From Bugulina stolonifera (lineage: Eukaryota; Bryozoa; Gymnolaemata; Cheilostomatida; Bugulidae), in assembly GCA_935421135.1 (NCBI GenBank), contig OW285189.1, positions 8,763,072 through 8,827,071 of the forward strand: 64,000 bases of DNA. The letters run 5' to 3'. The position numbers were made by a program, and so were the translations under genes. Below are positions 24,484 to 39,797 of the stretch, one piece after another. Under the pieces are notes generated by a model. It did no database searches and was not told the origin of the DNA. It saw only the letters and a program-made list of their open reading frames with translations. The number at the start of each line of letters is the position of its first letter. Position 1 is the stretch's first letter.

Positions 24484-27400
24484 CTACACAAGAGACTCTA
24501 ACAATTGATTTGTCTCCGCCAAGCTTTCCTCAGTTCCGTGCTGCGTTTCAAAGTCTCTAAATTTACTAATGAAGAACTGGATCTTCTTCATGTTCCATTT
24601 CTGCATCACTGCTCTCCTCAGTACATTCCTAGTAAAACAAAAGTGATCAACATTCATAAATTGGTTGTATAACATTATAATTATGTAATGCAAATGAAAT
24701 TGAGTATTTTGACAATACTTTTAACCAGGCCTAACAAATACAGTAACTTATAGCTAAGATAGGCTACTGCACTCCAGCCAATGGTACTACACAGTATATG
24801 GCAATTTCCAGCAATCAAATAGAATACTATTATGACAGGATTCTTAACCGCTATCATTACATTATGACAGCCAGATTACATACAACCCATGTTGATACAC
24901 ACATCACAAATAATACATAGACCTGTTTTGTTATTGTACAAAACTCCTATTAGCATTTTAAAATACAAGCCCTATGTGGCTCAACCCCAGGTGTTGGAAA
25001 TCTGGTGTTTTATACTTCTGTTCCAAGCAGAATCAGCAACAGGCTGTGCCAGTAGGCTATTAATTTGGTAGCTAAGACCATAGAATTGTCACCAAGCTAC
25101 GATAAATAATGATTTCACCCACTGACACAGACTATAAACATTTACAACTGATATGGTGTGACCATTACACTCCCCTTTGCACTCACTTTAATTTGGCTAA
25201 TGAGGCCCAGAAACAATTTCAAAATCCACAGCCTGGCAACCATCAATATTTGTGTTTACAACAAATTAATTGATTTATTTATCTCAAATAACATTTCCTA
25301 TTAACTAACTGTACATTATTATCTCAAGTATTGAGGTGTTTCCATTATAACAGAGCATAATGAGATTGATTTCTGGTCAGCATCTCTTATATAATAATTA
25401 TGTTATGGCAAAGTGTCAACTAAACTTTGGTATGCAATGATAAGGTCATTACAACACATGTAAACTAATTACCTGGAATACAACAGATGTTAATTGATTG
25501 CTATGTCATTATGCACAGTCAATTAAACACAGGCAGCCAATTACTCATGTCAATTATTTTATAAAATGTATATTACAATGCTTAAAATTCCTTCTGCCTT
25601 GAAGGCAAGGCTATCTGCATATCTGCAATACCTCCTAATTTAAAAAAACGGTTTAGTATATTATTACTGATTATGAGGTTTTTGATAAATTATTTGGTAA
25701 TGTAATGTACAATCTATCCCTAACATATCTTTCATCATGTATCATAACTCATATAAAACTTCTTTACAAAGAAATCTATCACCAGTTTTATGGACTTGCG
25801 GCTCCTCTAAGACTCAAATCCAGATGAACTTTCAGAGATAGTTAATCAGTTCCAATAGTGGTAAATGAACTTTGGCCTACATTTTAAAAAAGTTCATCAC
25901 ATTCATCTGCAATGCAAGTATGGAAAATTTAAATTCAAGGGCAGCGGTGAGAGTTGGGAAGGAAAAAAAGACGCTGTGGCATATTTTGGTAAAGACAAAA
26001 GAAATAACAAAATAATGATGTTGGACCACAAATGGCAAAGCTTTACCCCAATGGATACTTGATTTAACAATAGAAAATAAATTGGCACAACATCCCAGCA
26101 CTTCTTTTACAATAAATATTTTGAAACTACAGACAGTCTTGCATTAATCTATTATTCTAGGTTTGATGCCCATGTACCAACCTACAGAGGAGCTAAGAGT
26201 AGGCGTATAATAATCTATTTATTATGATGCAGTCCAGTTTTGTTGATAGCTGCGGTTGGCCCAATGGATACACAACTATCTGGTATTTCCAAGTTTTTAT
26301 GACTAGACAAAAGTTGGAATAGAAGACAATGAGTTCTTGGAAACAGCTGTCTGGTTTGGCAGCTAGTGCTCCTGTCTTGCCCAGTGTTATGACTGTTAAC
26401 CATACACTTGCATGTAGTCTGGCAACTGACCAAAAATACGTTTCTCTGCAGTTAAAGAACTTTCAAGAAAAAGTATTTGGCCCTATATTTTATTTTTCTA
26501 TTGCATATTAATATTATTTTTAATGGCTTTATATCCTGCCAATTCTGGTTAGTTTGGATAACGAGTATGACGTCGAAACTGGGAGTTATTATTTATACGG
26601 AAATGATAATTATTATACTGTTTATATATACACTGATATTGGTATTGACTTAAAACTAATAGGAGTATTTGTGTTGGAGCAACTCGGCTCTTTCACCGGA
26701 ATTCTTAAAGTGCAATCAAATATTATATTATCTGCATACAGTGAAATACTATTTTTATTGCAAGCTTACTAATGCACTACATAGTAATAAAAATTTTCGA
26801 TATCTTGTAGGGCCTATAATAAATTATACAATCATCTTAGAACTTGAGGAATTTTAAACAATATATTATTTGCTATTCATCCTGTGTGAAATATACATGA
26901 GACTAGATGGCAAGTAAGCTAGGTTGGTTGGCTTATTTGGTCACTAGTACATAGAGATTTGAGGTTGCTAATGCTAATGCTGGAGAGAAAATATAAAGAG
27001 CTGAGTAAATATCTGACAGCAACTGGATAGCCAAAAGATTTAAAAAATGTCTAGCGAAGCCAAAACCATTTGTCTGAGGAAGGAGTCTTTCCCCAGACTG
27101 CTTTATACTTGATAGTTGTGTATCTGCCAGAGTGAAAAATCGTTTATAAAATGTACATCGTCATGTATGAGTTGCAGTTTAGGCTTTTGGTAAGCTTTGC
27201 CATGAGGAAGTCTAGATCTAGGTAGCTAATTTATTGTATCAACACTAAAAGTCGATTGTTAGGGGGTTTGGCCATTTTCTATATATTGTATAATGTATTT
27301 TTAGCAAGGAATTTATCTTTGAGCAGTTAGAGACTTCTTTCAAATCCATGAAAATACCAGTCCCTGACTGGGGTTCGAATCCGGGGCCTCTACGGCACCT

Positions 27401-30400
27401 AATCGCCTAGCACAGTAAACAGAACATGCTACCACTACACCAGCTAAGCAACCTTAAAAAAGGAAGCTTCACTGGTGAGCAGTACACATGCTCTGAGCGA
27501 ACTGCACACGAGGGCACCCTTCTTATTATGGCCACCTTGCGCCTTACTAAAAATACATTGTACAATAAAAGTCGATTGCTTTTGAAATAATACATTGTCA
27601 CCCAAATTTAAAGCAATTGAATCAAATGGGATGGGAGTAAAATACTACGACAATATATGTTACAACCAAACTAAAGGCATGGTTTGAATAGTTAAAACTA
27701 CTGTCTTCCATTGTTTGTCTACTGCCTATACATTGTTAGTCTACATTTACATGTATATTGATTTAAGTTATCTGTAAGGCAATTAATGTAATTATTTGCT
27801 GATTTTTGAGGTCCCATTGGGCTGTGAGTAGTTCCTGCTCTATACTGTTAGGTGACATACTATTATACAATTACAATATGTATAACTAATAATGTACAGC
27901 ATGGAAGCAAGCCGCAATTTCATATACCTATTATTAGCCAATAGTTAGTATATTAATTTCTCATGTCTAATTGTTGCTGTCAGTACATTAATTTTACATT
28001 TTACATAATTCATCACTCACTTTTGACGCCGACATCGCATCACTCAATGTCGACTTCTTCCCAAAATACTAATATAACTAGTCTCTAAATTAGAGTTATT
28101 TTAATTTCTATTCAACTATTTGATGCAATGGATGTAACATAATATGCCTTTGTAATACATGACAAGAGGAAAACTGGCATACCTAGCACTGTCATAGTGG
28201 TCTGCTTTGGTCAGCTGGTCAATGTAGACTGACCATACATCAGTACGCTTTGGGAAGTTGGTGATGATATTCTCAAAGAGAGAAGTGAATCTGTCAATGC
28301 TACCACTGCTCAGCTCCAACTGTGCAAACTTCATTATAACTTCAATATCTGTAAAATATCAACTGTAGGAATTAAATTGACAATATTAAAACAGGAGTAG
28401 CTGTAGCCCAAAGGTTAGGGCTCTGAACTTCCATGTGGGAGTCCCAGGTTTGATTCTCGCAAAAGTCTTTGGTGGTGCTAGGGCATCCGACCTTATAATG
28501 CACCTGTGCTACTTCAGTCAGTTTGCCATTGGCGAAGTGCTTTCCCCACCCCCAAAAAATAAAAAAATATGCAGATCTCTTTAGATCACTGCTTTCCCCA
28601 AGAACGACCATCCTAAATAGAAAAAAATACACGTAATATGATGAAAATAATAAATAACGTCAATCACGATGCCAAAACAATTTGTTTTACGTCATGAAAT
28701 CCCAAATTTCTTATTTTAAACAGTGCAAAAGTTGAACAAAATCTTTTCATCAATATGACCAGGTCGAGCCATCGGCCATATTAAATTAATAAAACTAACG
28801 ACCAATAAGTTGCAAGCGACCTTAAGACATGGCACACCATATAAGGTGCTGGCAAATTTGGCACCAAAATTAATAGACAATTCCCTGAAATTCTCTCTAG
28901 ATACTATCCATACCAGTATTAGATAATGAACATTTTCATGGAAATTGAGAGTTCAGTAGAAATAAATTATGTTTTAATTTGTGAATCATGAATATAATTC
29001 CCCTCAATGATTTCCACAATAGTTGGTTTGAAACGCAGCGATAGGTTGTAGATAGCTAGCGAACATCAGCTACTTGGAAACTCCTGTTAACAGAAGACAC
29101 TAAGTACTTGTATCACTACATCTATTACAAGTACAGTTCATCCAGAAAATTCTAGGAGTGGAATAATAAAACTATCAACTATTTTACATAAAAGAAACAG
29201 GTAATACCACACGACAATCAACCATGCTATTCCGCTGGCGATTGGTAATGTTGTTCGGCTAAAATCCTACACTGATAGTGAATCATTCAAGCTATGGGCT
29301 ACATTGGAAGCAAAAAGCGTGCAACTACAAATTAGTGATTATCAAGTTGAGTTAATGACATTTGGAATGCAATATTCAAGACAGGTTGGAACATGTAACG
29401 CCATACCGGTACCATTCAAGTGTAATTTCGTATTATTAACCGTCCTGTTACAACAAGTCTAATTGCAGATTATGAAGTTCGTAATGATTAGTAATTAACA
29501 TGAAGATAAATATGATCGTTTAATTAGAACTGATGATTGCTAAAGGAGAAAAAATGGACGAATAAAGGTAGCAAATGAGCAATTGAAAAAAGGGCAACAC
29601 CGTTTTTCTCTCCAGAGAGGTATTAGATTAATTTTCGTGGAGTACAATCTACTTGAACACACTACGAGCTAATTGGTCGAAATACAAACACAATATTCAG
29701 AAACAATTGGCTATTATTTAATTTTTAGTGGTAGTCTATTAAGTTTGACAGAGAATCATAGTAATTTCTTATTATTCTGTAGCACTTATTTTTACTCATT
29801 AGGATATAATTTTTATTCTACAAATCTTCTCCAAGCCCAGGTAATAGTGTGGCATCCTGTATTAGGCCTACCTCTACAATATCCCTAACATAACATAGGG
29901 TATATATAAAATACAGGAACCAGTTCATATTTCCCCAATAGCATAAGACAATTCAGAAATCCTACCCACTTACCAGGTAATTTAGAGCGGTATCGCGAAA
30001 TGCAGTTTGAAACTGGGAGTTTCATAAGTAATAATGAGATTTGGGGTATGAGCGATGAGGTTTTTTAGGGTTAATTTGCTAATTTTACCATTACCAAACA
30101 CCAGTAATTGAAATTAGCGTAGTCACTAGTTTTTGATGGCAATAGGCCTACTCACGAAGTTTGGTCGGAAGAGTTTTCAGACATCGCTGGAGAAGAGTAC
30201 GTGCCGATTCTAGTTTCAAGTTGGTAAACAGGAACTGTCCATACTCCATCCAGACCTGGGACCTGTCCGACCATTTCCTCAACATCATCCTGTAACACTG
30301 CTCTGCCTCCTAAAATTATGGATGTTCCATTGTACATTCGTATGGCAGTTGATTGCACCAATTGATATTCTCCTGATTATTTGTAAGGATAATTTACTTG

Positions 30401-33400
30401 CAAATGCTCTAAATTCTCAGCACTACTGAAATAGTTTTTAGCAATTAGTTGGCACTAAAGAGCACCACCTGGTATTGACACTCGTACTTGAGTTGGTATC
30501 CATTTCAAATTAGCCAACAACTAGATTTTTTAGACCAACTCAGTTCCAAGTCTTTTTTGTCAAGTTACTAGACTCTAACTTATGTGAATTTAGAGTTTTG
30601 AAATTATAGTATTTGGCATGGGCGGTTCACGCAATTGAGCTTTTCTCTCGCGCACCTGTCATAGCTAGAATTATTGAAACTGTCTGTGAGTAGATTAATT
30701 GGCTGTATGCTATGACAAAATTAATTATAATATTTAGAATGAAGTATTTAATAGATTCAATTGGTGCATAAAATAACCGAACGAGTGATGATGCAACTTG
30801 AAAGCCGGACAAGGTAATTTTGGGGAAGCACGTAGTAGCTATTCAATTCTCTATACGACGCTATGCAGGAATATATTATTATCATTGCAAAATCAGAAGC
30901 ATATGATTTAAATATATTAATTATTTTTTTAAATGTAATGTTGGAACTAGACTGTTTAAACATTGAGCAATATCCTGCATTCTAAAACCATCCAACAATG
31001 CAAAATAATTCAACAAACGTGTCCGGCTATACAGTGTAAATGTGTCCAAATGAACAAAAACTCCCATGTTCCAAATTTAGCTTAAAAAATTACTGGCATA
31101 TAATTCCAAGATCCAGGATAAATACCAGCAGAGGGCAACTTGTGGCAAGTGCGGTGGTGGGAGTCAGCTGATATCTGATATGGACCGGAAGGAATCAACC
31201 TCACTAGGTGTCAGTCACTTTAGGGTAGGTGAATGAATCACTAGACCTTGTCTAAACGTAGACTCATGAAATTACACAAAAATTACACCAGAAATTACTA
31301 AGTTTCAATCATAGACTACATTCCAACTGGAACCACAAAAATGTTTGGCAGGTTGATTGGCGATTGCACTAGGCTAGTCTTTATTATCATAGAATGTAGG
31401 AATTTGACTAATTAACCTAATTAACTTAATAGATACTTGGAAATTGGGTAATTTTTTTATCACAATGATTAAAATTTTTGAGTAAAAAAGCTCTGGTGTA
31501 GCTACTGGCATAGATTATTGTTAAGTAAGAAAAGCCGACAGTTCAGCAGTCCGACAAGGTGTAAAAGTATAGAGATCTATGTAAAGCCAGCGTCATTAAA
31601 GTTAATGGTGTTAATATGATCAGTTGCTCTGAGCATATTGATTACGTGCAATTTGACGGGCAAGAATTTGAGTACATGACAGAGTACAGTCTACATATTT
31701 CATAAAATTAAGTATCATATTTAGATACAAAGGGCGCCCCAAGTCCATTAACCTGATGATGCTATGTTGGAATCAAACTAGTATACACCAGAATGTAAAC
31801 CTATTATATAATTAAATTACGCTACAAAGATAGGCTAAAATTTAATTTAGATGCAAATAAAATTTTGCCAAATTTTAAAATGATTCATGAATTTCTTGAT
31901 TTTATTCTACACTAGCCCTGTATACCAATCTGGTTTATTGGCAGTGTTGGTCTTACAGGAATACTGCATAGTAAATAATATTTCGTTAGTTTAATAATAA
32001 TTATTAACAAAATATAAGATGACCAAACTTTGCTTGCATTTATATAATACTGTGGTGATACTCATTGCCAGAGGGCAGTTGGAATGTGGCTTATTAGAGC
32101 ACTGACAGTTTTATTTCAATAAACTTATTGCTATTATGTTTACAATAAGCTAACACTAATAGTGATACTAGACATACCTCCAAGTTTTCCATCTTAGAGT
32201 AAAGCTTCACCAACTCCTGGTAGACCTTCAGTTCGTCCATCTGTTGTAACGCTCTTCTCTTCACGTTATCGAAGGAGTCTTCTGTCCCATAATGCATTTC
32301 TAACCTGAGGAATGCGCTCCATACAGCCATTTTCTCCTTCTCCAATCTATTTAAATGTGAAAAAGTGGTGTACATATAATATAACCTAACATAGTATAAT
32401 AAAAATTAATATTATGTACCATTCTCATTGAATCATCTAGATTTTAACTTGAGTGGGCCATTCCCACCATCATCACTTGTTAACAAATGGTCTTAAATCA
32501 CTGTTTACGTACCACATTTACTTTGACTAATATAGCTGCCTACACAAAATCTCTATCTGCACCTAACACATTGCACATAGGTCCTTACTGATGACAATTA
32601 TTGCAAACCTAGGTCATATTTTGCTTCAGTAAAGTCAGTAGGTGTAAGTTTATCTTTTTTAAACAAAAGTAAACATGGTGGAAGTTTTGTAATCGAAGCT
32701 AGTCATCATTTTGTGTAGGACAATACAAGGTCTAGGGCAGCCTAAATGATACATTCTGCAGTGTAACACCTGTTAGCGTGTGTCAAACAGCCACCTAGTA
32801 GGTGTTCCATATGTCAATGACGTCATACCATGCAGGGTCAGCGCTTACAAGCGTCAGGTGATCTACGAAACTAATTATATAGCTAAGGCATGCTGAAAAA
32901 GCTGCTATGATAAATGTTGCAGTTCTTAGTATTCGACTAAAATATCTTGATAATATTGGCCAAACACCGAGGGACTGCATATAATCTAATAATGCATTAG
33001 AACCATTTCAGACAGGGGGTAAATTATTTGTAAGGAAATAGTGCATAGGAATAAGCTTGTAATGGACAAGATGAGATTTTGCAATCAAGATTTAACAAGT
33101 TATTGGAATGAAAACAAGCCAGTTCATGCCAAGCAATGTTTTTATCCACATCTATATATAGAGATAATCCGCAACTAAGGAGCCCCCAATGTGAATATTT
33201 TGACGCCAAACCTTTCTTATCTGAGCTTTACATTATTGTTTAAAAACAAGTGTGCAGTAGATCTACAAGTGTATTGATCTGGGGCGAGCAAAGAACGGTT
33301 CCGGTGTTTGTTGCATCATGGATAGGCCTACAAGTATGCTAGGATAGTTTGCATATTTAGTATTGGGAATCTCTGCATGGGGGCCTTTGATGCAGGTGTC

Positions 33401-35206
33401 TAGTCATGTAAGGAATGGAATACACAATGTGCTGTGCAAATATAAGCTGTCAAGTAGTACAGGTAATGCTGATCCAACCTACATTTTAAACACTGTCTGA
33501 CTTGATGATATAGAGATATGCTTTATTGCTGGGCAACACTTTTAAGTCTTCATTTGAACATTTACTGGGAATTCTGAATGCTAAATAGTACATTTATTTT
33601 GAATGTGAGGTAATATTTATCCATTAAGTTAGAAAATGACATCGGGAGATTTTTTTGTGTTCTAAGTGTGCTGGTGTGGGTGATAAAAACTGTCTATGCT
33701 ATTATTTCCATTTACGAACTGTGAGTTTATCCGATTCCTCGGCAGTCACATACAACAAATATACATGTAGGAGTGAAAGCTAGCAGACATATTACATGTA
33801 AACCCATAAGTATAATTTTTATTCCTTGAGTACATTTTCACTTGCCCAAATTTATTCCTCCTAACACACTTTCATAGGATAAAACAGTATATTTCACTAA
33901 ACACTTAACTTATGACATCACAATCGTTGGGATTGTGTTTTGTACTTATTAGTACAGTGTCTAATAGACTTGTCTAATTTCATAATGGGAATAATCAACC
34001 ACAAATCTAAAAATAATTTGCATGCCAAGTGAGGCAGAGCTACAATTAGTAAAGTACTTTGAGCATCACTGTCTAGTTACTCTAGTATTTGGTGAAGGAT
34101 TTAGACTATGAGAAAAGGTAAACATTGGTGATACAACCACCCACAGGATTGGTGGTGGTGGTGGTGGATTTCCATGTCCTTAAGGTTACTACACACTGAA
34201 TATGATCAGATGGTTTACATGTCTTTGGAGAGTGTGGTTTGCCACAAATGTTACAATTGAGATATGAATGATGCATTGATAGTGAACATGGGTATCCGTG
34301 GTATAAGGCTATTGGCTTAAACCCACAGAGGAAAGTGGATTAGACTTCATTAAACTGCAGTTAGAACATAGAGGTCTCAGAATTTGAATATTTACATTTC
34401 CATTCAACAATCACACGGAAGTCTGCTTATGGTATTATGAACAATGGTATCATAGAATGCCATGAGACGTGAGAAACTCATTTTACATTCAAAATGTTTA
34501 ATTTTAACCAATAAACAACTTTGGTGAAAGAGTTATGATGTTATTAGAGTAATTTGGTTAACCGAGTTGCTAACGAGTTGCGGTTTGAACAGAGTTAATA
34601 CAACTGATGGAATTATAACCAAATCTCTGCCAGAGACCGGTCAACAGATTTCTGGCAGTGGTACACAAACAGTTTATTTTTATCAGGATTAGGAAATCTA
34701 GCCCACGGGCAAATTTAGTGGCACTTAGACTTTGGCGTGGTAATGTTAATTAGTTATGCATTAGAATTAAAAAATGGGATAACCAAACGACGTGGTGCAA
34801 TGGTCACAAACACATTTGGCGATTTTTGTAATGGCAGAAGATAAATCACATTGACTAAGGTCCTCGCGCCCAGCTCGCAAGCAAATAACAATTGGAGATA
34901 AAAACATCCCTACAGGTGAATTAATCTCTAAGTGTCATAATTATGCGAAATACATTTTTTTGTAAAACGTCATTGCGTGTGAGCAACTTCAATCAATCTT
35001 TTTGGATGTAGCAAACAACACAAGATATCAGCTACAGACCTATATGAAACTGTTTCCAAAGCTTGTTCAGCTCGGGCCCGGCCAGCTTCTACCCCTTTAT
35101 GCTCACAACTAAACTGAATCAGCTTAGCCCAAACGCTGCTGTTGTTGGGAGACTTCTTTAGTATGCTTAGGTATTCGCCCTCACTTGTAGGTAGGTTGGC
35201 ACTGGC
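24484..35206 (-). CDS. PDCD11: PDCD11 exons 32-36: C-terminal HAT (TPR-like) repeats
   Basis: Residues about 1591-1856. Helical repeats with the usual aromatic spacing are visible: SSVWAKLIQFSCEH; MAVWSAFLRLEMHYGTEDS; VYQELVKLYSKMENLEEAE; RSQVWMEYGQFLF; VIMKFAQLELSSGSIDR; FPKRTDVWSVYIDQL; and the last, MKKIQFFISKFRDFETQHG. The FPKRTDVWSVYID block is nearly invariant in PDCD11. The C-terminal half of Rrp5 is known to act in 18S rRNA processing. The stop TAG is at 24486-24484; the protein ends shortly after the last helix, as in the family. Confidence 0.92.
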
Positions 35207-38200
35207 CTGAAATATAAAGCAGACATTTAAATTGATGCATCATACAGTAAGCATAGCGATTATTGAGCAGAGAAAAGGTCAGCATGACTGGACCACGCTG
35301 TCTTTGACATTATGCAAGTCAAGATCTGTCACTTACCAATCGACTACAAAGGAGATGTTTGCTTCAGGGCAGCAGACGAAGAATGTTTAGAACCAACTCC
35401 AGGTGAGCAAGGGGGTTATTGGGAGAACATATTATCTCAATCAATATTAGATCTACCTCGAGCAACTTGAAAAAATGTAGGGCATAAGTTGCTGTGTTCC
35501 ATCAGCATGTTATCATGCCTACGCCTGTCCGCCACATGTCAAAGACCGGACAGACGGCATCAGCTGCCATAAGGCGTAAACTCATGCTACATATAATTGA
35601 GCAACTTCCCTGCTAGTGTGCCCTGACATAGAATGTGAGCCATATTTTTCAAGTGCATATGAGGACACTCGGCCAATCACTACAACCCCACCTCTATCCC
35701 AACAAACTTGAGAGCAGCTACATTTCCATGTACACGTCAAAGTACAATATGATGTAACACTTGATTCCAGTGATGCAAATGTTGCGTGCTTTTTTGCATA
35801 TTCTGTATGGATATAGATTACATTAACAATAGAGTGACCCTAATGTACTTTGAACTATTTAACCACATTTGAAGAATATTACATTCACAGAATCACGTAC
35901 CAGTCCCGAATATTGGTACATTGCGAAAGTGAACAAATAGGACTGCATTATTTTAGCTTGGCATATGATTCTTATTTAATTAAAAGAAATTATCATATAA
36001 CATAATTTATGAGCTACAAGTAATGAGATATAGGGAGGATCTAGCAGCATACAGAAGGACGTAACCTTCATATCTCAGCAATATACTGGGTACCTCCCAG
36101 CAATACATCCCCTAGAAGCTCTATTTATATCCGTTAAAATGGGTGTCTAGCCAGAGACAAATATCCGGGTGTGATGGACCCACAAATTCAAAATTTATCA
36201 CTTCCCTCCTATAGAATCATCAATTGGGAATGCACGAATTGCAACAATCGTGTCATAGTATGCTTTTGAGAGAAGCAGAAATACTTGGCAGAGACACAGA
36301 TTTATAATTTGATGCTGCTGAAAAATCTACAAGTAGCAGAGTGATTGCATGTAGTAACCGGTTACGAAATTAAACTTGTCAGCCATTGGTTATAATTGAT
36401 ATACAACCCCCCCCAATTAAAATTCAATATTTATAGTTTAGCAAGACAGCGTAGGTAGTAAAAAAGCGCTGCACCGAGTTCTTATAATTCAAAAAGGAAC
36501 ATGTTTCAATACCAACTAAAAGAAGTCAATAACATATATCTTGCAAAATGATTTGCAAGAAATGCATCTCTATTGAAGTGTATCCCTAGGGATTGAACGA
36601 AATATTTTTAACTCGCAGTCGAACGTGTACATCACTAGTTCCAGCACGGTAATGTTATCATTATGCATCCTGAGTGGGTAGCTTCAGCATACACAGTTGT
36701 GCATTTGCCGGAATTTACATAAAAGAAACATAAAGATTATAATTTTAATAGTTTAAAACAAAACATGGTGATCAAATGACGTCAAGAATTATGTACTTAC
36801 CGAAGTCTGGCTCACAGCCAATTCTACTTTTCTAGCTTTAGCCCCATGAAGCTACATTAAAGAAGGGAATGGAATATGAGTAACACTGGGAGATAATAGA
36901 GAAATAGTTACTAAACATTATAAATAATTTATCTGGCCACTAAGGTAAGGCAGTGTAATAGGTGTCTCTGCGCATGTAGACAATGCTAATTGCATGCACA
37001 CAAGTAGCCTTTGCACCAATGGTGATTCGTGGTAATCAATAAATCGTGGTAATCAATAAATCGACCAATTCACTGCTTCAATCTGGTACAGATGGCAAGG
37101 GCTGTGCCAGAGCTTCAAGAATAGCAAGCAATCATAAAGTGTACATTAACAATGATTATATGATCTACTCTAAAATAGAGAGAAGAGAGAGAGAGAGGAC
37201 CAAGAGAGATAGAGATAGCCTACCTGCTCCAGATCTCCTGACTTGAGCTGTTTACCGGCAGACTCAAGGTTGTCAAGTTGACAGCCGGCATCACCTTCTT
37301 CCTGTTTAGCAGGTTCTCTTCTCAAAGAGAAAATACTGGCTCCAAAATCAAACGTTGGCCTATTTGATTCGGGTTTCGACTGTTTGACTTTAAACTGCAA
37401 AAGAAAAATCAAAGTGCTCAGATAAATATCATGACTATCGATGGAAACTAAATATTTTAATTCGACCACTAATTAGGTTCTTACACACCCTTGACAAAAA
37501 ATTATGAGGCGGCTAGTTGAAAATTACGGATTTTTATACTTGCTAATAAAATGTAATAATTCATTTTGAATGATTACAATCATAATTATACCAAAGTAAT
37601 TGAAAGAATAAATGTAAGCTGCGTGCCACACTTTTCTATTACTGTCGGCTTAATGAATACCATAAAAGTATTACTGTTGATTAATCTTAAAATTAATCCT
37701 TTATAACTGTGATCTATGAATAGAATTGACGCGAGTAAAATAAAGAATTCATCATTGTTGGAAGAAGTGGATGTCTTAATTCGGTACAACAGAAATCGAG
37801 CACCAATGATAAGCTCATCACACAAGAGATTAATAGCAGACATGCTTGATCACCAAGATGTGCATATTATAATATGTATCATGTACAACAGAGTAAAGAA
37901 CAGAGAGCGATGAGTCGACCATATGGTCACCACAAATTGAGTGGCAGTGAACTAATATGGTATAATTGCCAGTGGTATTTCTCTCCCCACACTCGCAGTG
38001 TCACGGCTACCTTCCCGGCCCTCCTTACCAATAGATTCACACCAGTTTCCTTGTCTAAAGTTCCCGCCACATTGCTTGAGGAAATGGAATCACTCGCTGA
38101 GCGGCATGATCTGGTGGTTGACTTTGCTTTCGTTGGCCCTTCCTCTCCCTCTGCTGAGGCAGTTCCTCCTTTCTTAGATTTCTTCTGTGAAATCGTGGGG

Positions 38201-39615
38201 CCTTCCTCTGCTGTTCTTTTTAGTCCCTCCTTTCTTTCTCGGGATAAACTATTGGTTGCGGAACCTAAGCAGGAAAAATCTCATTAACACTACATACACG
38301 ATACTCATGGGGAGGAAGTAGGCATGCTTTGGGGCGATGATGGCTGCAATCCAGCAGGAAACATGGAGTTGTGAAACTGTAATTAGTCAGGGAGGAGACA
38401 TTACACAGCAATTACCAAAGTGCATACCATTGCACCAATTACCTTACCCAATCATACTGGTATTTTAATAGTAAAATATCATTACCAAAGAGGAATATTG
38501 TAATATTATATAGTTTAATTAGTTATTAAATATACCAGTTAGGAATATTTAATGATTCAATCTATTTTAACTCCTATTAGCAAACCTCAACCTAAAGTGA
38601 TACAGTTTCACACATGAGACTATGACAACCTTGCTGAATTCTGGTATGTAATGTTACATAACCAGTATTAAAACATTTCCTGGAAAGTTTACAGATCTCT
38701 AGCCAACATTTCAAACTTCTGACATGCTGCCAGCTATAGCCATGATCATATGAGTAATGGTTGAATTCCAGTTATGCTGTTCAACGAGGAACCGTTATGC
38801 AAGTTATGGCTAATGTAATCATGAGCTAACCTACAGTAATCCAATATGATATTACTGTCAAGTGTCCAATATACAGTGCGTATGTATAGTATATATAATA
38901 ACAAGTACATGGGTGATGCAATTATAGCTGACACTTTTATATACAATACTTGGAATGGCATTGGCGAATGATTGAGCTGGTAATACCAGGTAACACAAGG
39001 ATCTATGACACTACTGATTACATAATAACTAATGGTGACGCAGATCTGTATTATTATACTATACAGTACAAGGAGAAGGGGATAGTCCCGGCACCTGTGC
39101 AGACTAGTGGACATAGGAAACCCTCAGATAGGTATTTTAGAATAAATAGTTTTTACTGGAATAGCTACGAGCAACAGAGATCCTTGCACATGTAATTATA
39201 ACACTGTGGCACTGATCCCTCATAATGTCCCTAATACTAAGCTCCTAATTAACTTAGGGAAGTCCATATAACTGTCCACCATATTCAGTGTAGCATGAGT
39301 CAGCTGATATGAAGACTCACCTTTAGGAGGTACAGGCTGTGCTTTAGATTTCTTAGTGCTAAGGGATGCAGTTATCTCCTCGTTATTTTCACACAGTTCA
39401 GCCTTGATAGCCTTATCTTGTATACTGAAATACATACATTATTTATATAGTACTAAGCAATATAATATATACTTGTAAGTGTTAACAGATGAAAAGGCAG
39501 TAGCTGGGATGGCCCTGCAGTGTTTCCATGTTTCCTTTGCCATGGTTGGTGAAAACACAGTCCCACTACGGAGAAATGAGGACAGTTACATACATTACAT
39601 ACATACATACATACA

Positions 39616-39646
<31 letters not shown>

Positions 39647-39689
39647 CATACATACATACATACATACATACATACATACATTACATACA

Positions 39690-39720
<31 letters not shown>

Positions 39721-39740
39721 CATTACATACATACATACAT

Positions 39741-39797
<57 letters not shown>

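Noticed and set aside
27366..27454. Functional tRNA gene
   Set aside because: Box A- and box B-like motifs are present, but the ends do not pair as an acceptor stem.
37874..38287. 137-codon plus-strand open frame
   Set aside because: It is antisense to PDCD11 exon 29, whose minus-strand frame fits the gene phases and splice sites. The plus-strand peptide has no recognised family.
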